This document shows, one piece after another, positions 57,518-64,000 of a stretch of 64,000 nt of DNA (position 1 is its first letter; every line of letters begins with the position of its first letter). The notes beneath the pieces were generated by a model. It ran no database searches. It saw only the letters and a program-made list of their open reading frames with translations, and had not been told where the DNA came from. The stretch is from Chloroflexota bacterium (GTDB lineage Bacteria > Chloroflexota > Anaerolineae > SpSt-313), in assembly GCA_029553955.1 (NCBI GenBank), contig JAKPJZ010000161.1, positions 62,001 through 126,000 on the forward strand. The letters run 5' to 3'. The position numbers and the translations under genes were made by a program.

Positions 57518-58363
57518 CTATACCTGGCCCAGGGTGCAGACGGCGCCGGGGCGCTTGATGCGCAGGCTGGCGATTTCGAGCACGCGCAGGTTGTGCTCCA
57601 TGGCCTCTGTCTCGAGGAAGGCGGTCACGATATCCTGGGCCACGGCCAGGTCCATGTTCTCGGTGCCCGGCGCGACGACGACGGCGACGCCTGGCGGCAG
57701 GGTAGGGCTCATGTAGACCTCGCCGCCCACGAGGCGGCGCACCTGGTCGATCTCGAGGACGCCGGTATTGTCGAAGACGCGGTTGAGTCGAACAAAGAGC
57801 GGCGGCGGCACGACGACGGTGAAGGGTTCGCGCATGCTGTGCCCCACCAGCTCGGTCACGGCGCTGAGGATAGCCGCAAAGGGGCCGCCGGGCTGGTCCC
57901 AATGGCCCAAGGGCACGCGCAGGCGGTCGGCAAAGTTGAGAAAGCCCACCTGCTGCTGTTCGTCATTGCCGTTAAGGATGGTGCGGTCCTCGAGGGTGGC
58001 CACGTGGGTGGCGGCGATGGCGGCCGCGGTCGTATCCAGCGGCATGCCCAGGCGGCGCGAGGTTTCGAGGTCGCGCCAACTGAGCCGAAAGTCGCGGTAC
58101 AGGATGGGCAGGGGCACACAGCGCCGGCTCTCGGGGAAGAGGATGTCCTCGCCCTCGGCGCCGAAGGCGCTGATGCGCGCGGCCTGGGTGGCCAGGTAGC
58201 GATCGGCGTTCAGGTGTTGCACGCCGGCGCCCAGCGGCCCAAAGATGGTCAGGAAGCGCCGGGCGACCAGGGTCCGGCGCGCCACCTGGACCACGGCCTG
58301 GTCGAGAGCCTGCCACTCTTCGGCGGTGAGCGGCGCCTGGGATCGCAACAAGTAGTCACTCAT
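57518..58363 (-). CDS. Encapsulin shell protein (family 1, linocin-M18-like)
   Basis: LTAEEWQALDQAVVQVARRTLVARRFLTIFGPLGAGVQ; whole-length encapsulin-like pattern, 281 aa. Confidence 0.88.
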   Translation of the reverse strand: MSDYLLRSQAPLTAEEWQALDQAVVQVARRTLVARRFLTIFGPLGAGVQHLNADRYLATQAARISAFGAEGEDILFPESRRCVPLPILYRDFRLSWRDLETSRRLGMPLDTTAAAIAATHVATLEDRTILNGNDEQQQVGFLNFADRLRVPLGHWDQPGGPFAAILSAVTELVGHSMREPFTVVVPPPLFVRLNRVFDNTGVLEIDQVRRLVGGEVYMSPTLPPGVAVVVAPGTENMDLAVAQDIVTAFLETEAMEHNLRVLEIASLRIKRPGAVCTLGQV

Positions 58364-58377
58364 AGCGTATCTCCCCA

Positions 58378-58540
58378 CTGTCACTGCGAGTACGCCAGGG
58401 TTCCCGGAACCCTGTGCAAGGCGCATGACACCGTGCTGTAGCCGCGGCATCGTGCCGCGTAGTAGAGTCCGCGGCAACATGCCGCGCCTACGGTCCGGCG
58501 GTCAATGTCATCAACAGCGCAGCGAAGCCATGACAGAGTG
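58378..58540. repeat. TGTCATTGCGAG-family-derived repeat between EncFtn and encapsulin genes
   Basis: TGTCACTGCGAGTACGCCAGGGTTCCCGGAACCCTG ... AGCGAAGCCATGACA. Confidence 0.7.
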
Positions 58541-58556
58541 TAAGGGCACATGGGGC

Positions 58557-58934
58557 CTACGGCTTGCCCATGAGGCTGCCCACGGTCAATTGCCCTCTGG
58601 GCCATGTAGCTCTCGGGGTTTCGCCGGCAGCCGTGGGCTCGACCTCACCTTCACTCAGGATTTGGGCGATGTTGCCGGGTGCGGTTTGTAGTTCCTGGGC
58701 CTGGGTGGGGTCGAGTAGGGCCAGGAGCTGGATGAACTCGGCGATGTGCTCCTTCTCTTCGTCGCGGATGTGCGCCAAGACGGCTTTGGCCCGCTCGTCG
58801 TCAGTGGCGTCGATGTGCGCCTGGTAGAGGTTGGTGGCGTCGATCTCCGACGCAATGTCGAGGCGGATGGCGCGTGCCAACTCGGAGGCGCTCATCTTGC
58901 GGGGCACCAGTGTGATGAAGGGGTCGGTGCTCAT
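58557..58934 (-). CDS. Encapsulated ferritin-like protein (EncFtn) with C-terminal cargo-loading peptide
   Basis: ELARAIRLDIASEIDATNLYQAHIDATDDERAKAVLAHIRDEEKEHIAEFIQLLALLDP; C-terminus RGQLTVGSLMGKP. Confidence 0.92.
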   Translation of the reverse strand: MSTDPFITLVPRKMSASELARAIRLDIASEIDATNLYQAHIDATDDERAKAVLAHIRDEEKEHIAEFIQLLALLDPTQAQELQTAPGNIAQILSEGEVEPTAAGETPRATWPRGQLTVGSLMGKP

Positions 58935-60829
58935 GTGGAGGCTTCTCCTTTCGCGTGTGCGATCTGCATGATCTCGTCGCCGCTGAGCTCTTCCTTCTCG
59001 GCCAAGGCGGCGGCCAGCGCATCGAGGGTGTGCCGCTGTTGCACGAGGAGGCTACGGGCACGCTCGAGGGCCTGGTTGAGCAGCCGCTGCACCTCCATGT
59101 CGATGGCGCTCGCCGTCTGCTCGCTGTAGGGTCGCGCGCGGCCCAGGTCTTCGCCCAGGAAGACGGTCCCCCCTTCGCTGTCAAAGCTCACCGGGCCCAG
59201 GCTCTGGCCCATGCCCCAGGTGGAGACCATACGGTGGGCGATGGTGGTGGCTTCGCGCAGGTCGGCCTCGGCGCCGGAGGTGCGGGTGTCAAAGATGTAC
59301 ATCTCGCTGGCGCGGCCGGCCAGGAGGACGGCCAGCCGGTCCTGCATATAGTCCTGCTGGTAGATGTGCGCCTCGCCCTCGGGCAATTGCTGGGTGACGC
59401 CCATGGCGCGCCCGCGGGGGATGATGGTGACCTTGTGGATGGGGTCGGCCTTGGGCAGGCTGATGGCCGCCAGGGTGTGGCCGGCCTCGTGATAGGCCAG
59501 GATGCGCTTCTCTTCCTCGCCGATGGCTACGCCTTCGCGCTTGAGGCCCATGAGCACCTTGTCGCGGGCGTCTTCTATGTCGGCCTGTTCGATCACGGTT
59601 TTGCCCTCGCGGGCTGCATTCAGCGCCGCTTCGTTGAGCAGGTTCTCCAGGTCGGCGCCCGAGAAGCCCGGCGTGCCGCGGGCGACCTGGCCCAGGTCCA
59701 CGTCGGGGCCCAGCGGCTTGTTGCGGGCATGCACCTCCAGGATGGCCTGGCGCCCGCTGGTGGAGGGCAGGTCGACGGTAACGTGGCGGTCGAAGCGTCC
59801 GGGGCGCAACAGGGCCGGGTCGAGGATGTCGGGGCGGTTGGTGGCGGCGAGGACGATGACGCCCTCGTTCGACTCAAAGCCGTCCATCTCGCTCAGGAGC
59901 TGGTTGAGCGTCTGCTCGCGCTCGTCGTGGCCGCCGCCGATGCCTGCGCCGCGCAGCCGGCCGATGGAGTCGAGCTCGTCGACAAAGATGATGCTGGGGC
60001 GGGTGCGCTTGGCCTCGTTGAAGAGGTCACGCACCCGGCTGGCGCCCACGCCCACAAACATCTCCATGAAATCGGAGCCGGTGATGCTGTAAAAGGGCAC
60101 GCCGGCCTCGCCGGCTACGGCGCGCGCCAGGAGCGTCTTGCCGGTGCCCGGCGGCCCGACGAGGAGGATGCCCTTGGGCATGGAGGCGCCCACGCGGCGG
60201 AACTTGCCCGGGTTGCGCAGGAACTCGATGACCTCGCGCAGCTCGTTCTTGGCGCCGTCGGCACCGGCGACGTCGTCAAAGGTGACGGCCGACGATGACT
60301 CCTTATGATACACCTTCGCGCCGCTGCGGCCAAACTCGTTCAGCGTGGGTCCTTGGCCGCGCATGCTGCGCATGAAGGCAAAGCCGATGGCCAGCAGCAG
60401 GAGGAGCGGCACCAGGGTCAGCAGGATCGAGCCGATGCTTGACGAGCTGGAGGCCGACACGGCTTCGATCTGCACGTTGCGCTGCGCCAGCAGGTTGAAC
60501 AGCTCGGGGTCGCCAAAGGGCGGCCGCATGGTGACGAAGGAGCTGTATTCGACGGGGTTGCCCTGGCTGCTCGTCGTCTTGGCCGGGCTCTGCAGCTCGC
60601 CCTGGATCTGGTCGCCCTGAGCGACGATGCTGGTGACGTTGCCGGCCAGGAGCTGGCTACGGAACTCGGAGTAGCGTATCTGGGTGGCGCTGGGGTTCAG
60701 GCTGCCTGCGCTGGTGGCACAGCCGTAGACCATGAGTGCGAGGACGATCGGCACCACGAGCCAGGCGATGAGCGTCGACCACTGCATGCCGCCCCCGGGC
60801 CCTGACCTGTTGTTCTGTCTTCCTGCCAT
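58931..60829 (-). CDS. ftsH: ATP-dependent zinc metalloprotease FtsH
   Basis: [42 protein letters not shown] region, HEAGH zinc motif; 4-nt ATGA overlap with EncFtn. Confidence 0.96.
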   Translation of the reverse strand: MAGRQNNRSGPGGGMQWSTLIAWLVVPIVLALMVYGCATSAGSLNPSATQIRYSEFRSQLLAGNVTSIVAQGDQIQGELQSPAKTTSSQGNPVEYSSFVTMRPPFGDPELFNLLAQRNVQIEAVSASSSSSIGSILLTLVPLLLLLAIGFAFMRSMRGQGPTLNEFGRSGAKVYHKESSSAVTFDDVAGADGAKNELREVIEFLRNPGKFRRVGASMPKGILLVGPPGTGKTLLARAVAGEAGVPFYSITGSDFMEMFVGVGASRVRDLFNEAKRTRPSIIFVDELDSIGRLRGAGIGGGHDEREQTLNQLLSEMDGFESNEGVIVLAATNRPDILDPALLRPGRFDRHVTVDLPSTSGRQAILEVHARNKPLGPDVDLGQVARGTPGFSGADLENLLNEAALNAAREGKTVIEQADIEDARDKVLMGLKREGVAIGEEEKRILAYHEAGHTLAAISLPKADPIHKVTIIPRGRAMGVTQQLPEGEAHIYQQDYMQDRLAVLLAGRASEMYIFDTRTSGAEADLREATTIAHRMVSTWGMGQSLGPVSFDSEGGTVFLGEDLGRARPYSEQTASAIDMEVQRLLNQALERARSLLVQQRHTLDALAAALAEKEELSGDEIMQIAHAKGEAST

Positions 60830-60848
60830 CCTGTCCCCTGTCGAGAGT

Positions 60849-60875
60849 CAACTCGCGAGCCGTGCTCGCGAGTTG
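60849..60875. promoter_or_regulatory. Perfect inverted repeat CAACTCGCGAGC-CGT-GCTCGCGAGTTG over the predicted ftsH transcription start
   Basis: 12-bp perfect arms, 3-nt centre. Confidence 0.7.
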
Positions 60876-60879
60876 GGGT

Positions 60880-60895
60880 AGCAACATATGTGCCA
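60880..60895 (-). promoter_or_regulatory. Sigma-54 promoter TGGCACATATGTTGCT
   Basis: Between the M50 gene stop and ftsH start. Confidence 0.8.
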
Positions 60896-60898
60896 GGC

Positions 60899-62059
60899 TT
60901 AGTGTCTCTCGCCGTTGGGCGGCCCCCCTGTCAGATCCTGCTTGCCGGTGTCGGACTGGGTGTGCAGGTAGCCGATGACGTCGCGGCGGCGCAGGAGGCC
61001 GGCCAGGTGGTGGGGGGCATCGATCACCGGCAGTTGCTCGTAGCCGCCCCGGCCCAGCTCGCTGATGGCTTTGGCGAGGTCGTCGGTGGGGCCGATGGTG
61101 CGCAGGCGCTCGTAGGGCGTCATGGCCTGGGCCACCGTCGTCGTGGTGCGCCCCTCACGCGGCACCTGGCGGATGTCGTGCAGGCAGATGAGCCCCACCA
61201 GCTCGCCATCGCGCGTCACCGGGTAGGCGTGCTGCCGGCCCGAGAGGATGTGTTGATCGATCACCTGCTCGATGGTGAGGCCCTCGGGGATGCGGTCGAT
61301 ATCGGTGGTCATGAGGCGCCGCACCTGGACCCCTTCGAGGGTCTGCCGGACGATCAGCTCGCGGTAGCTGGCGACGGCGGCGTTGTTGAGGAACCAGCCG
61401 ATAAAGGCCAGCCAGATGCCGGCGATAAAGTTGCCGCTGAAGAGGAGGGCAATGCCCACAAAGATCAGCAGGAAGGCGAAGCCCTGCCCCACGAGCGAGG
61501 CGATGCGCGTCGAGCGGCGCAGGTCGCCACTGGCCCCCCAGAGGATGGCGCGCAGCACGCGGCCGCCGTCGAGTGGGAAGCCGGGGAGCAGGTTGAAGGC
61601 GCCCAGGGCGATGTTGATGATGCCCATGTACTGGGCCACCGCGGCGGCGGCGCCCGAAGCCGGGCGGATGGCCAGGAAGGCGCCATAGAAGATGCCGCCC
61701 AGCACCAGGCTTGTCGCCGGGCCCACAACCGCCATGCGGAACTCGTCACCCGCGGTGCGCGGCTCCTCTTCGATCTGCGAGACGCCGCCGAAGACAAAGA
61801 GCGTAATGCTATCGACCGGCAGACCCTGCCTGCTCGCGACCAGCGAGTGGGCCAACTCGTGGCCTAGCACCGAAGCGAACAGGAGCAGGCTCGAGATCAC
61901 CCCGAGGCCCCAGTAGACTGCGGTAGACAGACCTGGGAACACGATGGGGTAGTAGCCGACAGCCAGCGAGACTGTGATCAGGATGAAGATGATCGACCAG
62001 GTCCAGTCGACGCGGATGCGGATGCCTGCGATCCTGCCGATTGTCCAAGCGCGCACCAT
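60899..62059 (-). CDS. Site-2 protease family (M50) zinc metalloprotease with CBS domains
   Basis: VLGHELAHSLVA, NLLPGFPLDGGRVLRA; C-terminal CBS pair. Confidence 0.92.
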   Translation of the reverse strand: MVRAWTIGRIAGIRIRVDWTWSIIFILITVSLAVGYYPIVFPGLSTAVYWGLGVISSLLLFASVLGHELAHSLVASRQGLPVDSITLFVFGGVSQIEEEPRTAGDEFRMAVVGPATSLVLGGIFYGAFLAIRPASGAAAAVAQYMGIINIALGAFNLLPGFPLDGGRVLRAILWGASGDLRRSTRIASLVGQGFAFLLIFVGIALLFSGNFIAGIWLAFIGWFLNNAAVASYRELIVRQTLEGVQVRRLMTTDIDRIPEGLTIEQVIDQHILSGRQHAYPVTRDGELVGLICLHDIRQVPREGRTTTTVAQAMTPYERLRTIGPTDDLAKAISELGRGGYEQLPVIDAPHHLAGLLRRRDVIGYLHTQSDTGKQDLTGGPPNGERH

Positions 62060-62081
62060 AGTCTCCTGGTGTACAAAGTCG

Positions 62082-62504
62082 CTATGGCCGGCGAGGGTGG
62101 CCGGCCATCGAGGGGCTCTGGGCTCCGAGCGGAGGCACGACCTCACCCTCGGGGGTCGTCTCCACGCGCACGGTGAGATGGCGATAGTCGGTGACGATCG
62201 CCGGCTCGCCCGCACGGCCGGGATAGTGCGAGGCGTCGAGGACAATGTCTTGCTCGGTGACCTCGAGCCCGTTCTCGAGCATGACGATGATAGCCTGGGC
62301 GCCCAGCCCGGCGGCGAGGTCGCGGTCGTCGAGCTGCTGTACCCGGCCGCCCAGCGCCTGGCGCAACGAGGGCCGTGCCTTGACCCGCACCTGCCACGAT
62401 TTGACCCCGTCGTCCTTGGTCACGGTAAAAGTCGCCAGGTCATGGTCCTTGCCCGTCAGCGGTTCATAACCATCAAAGGTGATGTCGTACACGTGCCACG
62501 CCAC
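62082..62504 (-). CDS. Hypothetical protein
   Basis: 140 aa from GTG (VAWHVYDITFDGYEPLTG); the longer ORF-track start reads through a palindrome. Confidence 0.55.
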   Translation of the reverse strand: MAWHVYDITFDGYEPLTGKDHDLATFTVTKDDGVKSWQVRVKARPSLRQALGGRVQQLDDRDLAAGLGAQAIIVMLENGLEVTEQDIVLDASHYPGRAGEPAIVTDYRHLTVRVETTPEGEVVPPLGAQSPSMAGHPRRP

Positions 62505-62528
62505 GGCATTCCCTCCAGAGTGCTGTCT

Positions 62529-62570
62529 GAGGTGGTTTTGGTGGGCCAACTGGCCCACCAAAACCACCTC
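62529..62570. repeat. 42-bp palindrome
   Basis: GAGGTGGTTTTGGTGGGCCA / TGGCCCACCAAAACCACCTC. Confidence 0.9.
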
Positions 62571-62617
62571 CTGGTTCAGAGCCGGACCCATGGGTGAGTC
62601 CCCTGTCCAACAGGTTG

Positions 62618-63064
62618 TTAGCGGCCTGCCGCGCTGCGCCTTTGCTCCTGCCGGCTCTCGACCTGGGCCGGACGGTAGATGATGAAGCGGCCGTCGATAA
62701 TCATGTAGGGTATGCGCCGGTGCTCGATCCACGGCCAGTGGCGATGGTACTGCCTGAAGGTGTCGTTGGAGACGACCTCGGCGTTGAGTTGGTCGGCCGT
62801 CTGCAGCACGAAATAGTCGGCTGGCGTATCGGCCGGCGCCTGGCGGACGGCCTGCTCGCGGATAAGCTTTTCAAGCTCCCGCGGCCGGTCGATGTGATGG
62901 CGCAATGCGGCGTCGACGATGACAATGACCTGGTCGTACTGCCTGCGCAGCGCAGCGATGGCCAGGTGCAGGTTCTCGATCTTGGGCTTGCCGCCGGCCG
63001 TCTGCTCTTCGTAGGCGACGTTGGAGCCGTCGAGCACGACCGACCACTGGTGCCGTTCGCTCAT
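62618..63064 (-). CDS. NYN/Zc3h12a-like ribonuclease-domain protein
   Basis: SVVLDGSNVAYEE, VIVIVDAALRHHI, VSNDTFRQYHRHWPWIEHRRIPYMIIDGRFII. Confidence 0.82.
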   Translation of the reverse strand: MSERHQWSVVLDGSNVAYEEQTAGGKPKIENLHLAIAALRRQYDQVIVIVDAALRHHIDRPRELEKLIREQAVRQAPADTPADYFVLQTADQLNAEVVSNDTFRQYHRHWPWIEHRRIPYMIIDGRFIIYRPAQVESRQEQRRSAAGR

Positions 63065-63257
63065 AGATACTCTGTCGTACTCCAAGCCTGCCGACGGGGC
63101 CGGCCACGAATGACACGAATTGCCACGAATGGAGCACCTTCGTGGCAACTCGTGCAATTCGCGGCCTCATACCCCGTCCAGATGCGTCGAGGTCGATTGT
63201 ACGCTACGGGGGCACGCATCCCGGACGCACCCGCGTAACGCAGGAGTCACTGCTCAG

Positions 63258-63502
63258 CCTGTCATTGCGAGCCACAGCGAAGCGTTCCCCAGCCATACGC
63301 GTCACGGCCACGTTGGCGATTGCTTCGCTGTGGCTGTTGAGAAACTTGCTTGTCATTGCGAGCCGCAGCGAAGCAATCTCCAATGTCCGACGTGGAGATT
63401 GCTTCGTCGGCGGCTGCGGCCGCCTCCTCGCAATGACAATCGCAGTTTCTGTGCTTGCACATGCCGCGCGGCGGCATGGGATACTCGCAATGACAGGCTG
63501 AG
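63258..63502. repeat. TGTCATTGCGAG-family palindromic repeats
   Basis: Same motif, multiple units. Confidence 0.85.
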
Positions 63503-63532
63503 CAGTTGCACGCAGGATCTGATGGGAAGCAT

Positions 63533-63988
63533 CTAGTCAATGGTGAGTTGCTCGCGGACCTCCTCGACGCCCTCGACTTCGGAGGCGATGTCTTCGGCCA
63601 GCAACACGTCTTGCAGCGTGCGCACCCGGCCGCGCAGGGTGGCGATGCCGTCGACGACCTGCACCGTGATGCTCAGGTCCTGAGTCGCGGCGTGCAGGCG
63701 CAGGGCGCGGCGCACGTGCTCGGCGATCTCCAGGTCGCCGAACTCCCGCTCCGTGGGCTCTTCGTACTCGTCATACGGCACATCGTCGGCCGACATGGCA
63801 AACCCGCCGGCTACGTCGACGTCGCGCAGCCGTGGGGAGGGCTGGGTTGGAGGGTCCTCGGGTGGGTAGTAGATCTTGCCGCCGTCGATGGCTTCGTAGG
63901 GGTCGGTGGTGGCGGCATCGTCGGCGATTTCCCGCGCAGCGACGTCGGGAACCTCGAGCCCATCCTTGGGGATAGGCGAACCCCACAT
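63533..63988 (-). CDS. BON-domain protein
   Basis: ITVQVVDGIATLRGRVRTLQDVLLAEDIASEVEGVEEV; may extend past the window edge. Confidence 0.8.
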   Translation of the reverse strand: MWGSPIPKDGLEVPDVAAREIADDAATTDPYEAIDGGKIYYPPEDPPTQPSPRLRDVDVAGGFAMSADDVPYDEYEEPTEREFGDLEIAEHVRRALRLHAATQDLSITVQVVDGIATLRGRVRTLQDVLLAEDIASEVEGVEEVREQLTID

Positions 63989-64000
63989 GCTCGGCGAGAA

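Overview
High-GC bacterial chromosome segment with about 52 supported CDS. Gene content suggests Chloroflexota, but this is inference and untested. I saw no rRNA, tRNA, CRISPR array or complete transposase. Main blocks: a sugar/glycan cluster (82-7328); AmrS, BON-domain, gamma-glutamyltransferase and UvrA genes; a DUF4418/FtsX/YtkA-like/SafE cluster with three apparent frameshifts; a divergent methyltransferase regulon (SBP-permease-permease-ATPase-MmgE/PrpD-PLP lyase-MttB facing GntR-MttB-corrinoid protein-HPr-EI); a GNAT/histone-deacetylase-like fusion; two Lon-like proteases; a secreted RNase/barstar pair; and a co-oriented ftsH - encapsulated ferritin - encapsulin operon. Main hunt results: (1) nine 16-mers matching the sigma-54 -24/-12 consensus TGGCAYR-N4-TTGCT, each upstream of a gene and correctly oriented, including the encapsulin operon; (2) two tandem sigma-70 promoter plus CTGAAGTTCAG operator modules and a third facing the transporter operon, defining a GntR-controlled MttB regulon; (3) an FtsH-coupled encapsulin nanocompartment whose cargo carries a C-terminal LTVGSL loading peptide; (4) many loop-free intergenic palindromes (76-142 bp) and several dispersed repeat families, some providing stop codons and one set apparently inserted in frame in uvrA. 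All calls come from reading the sequence; no searches were run.
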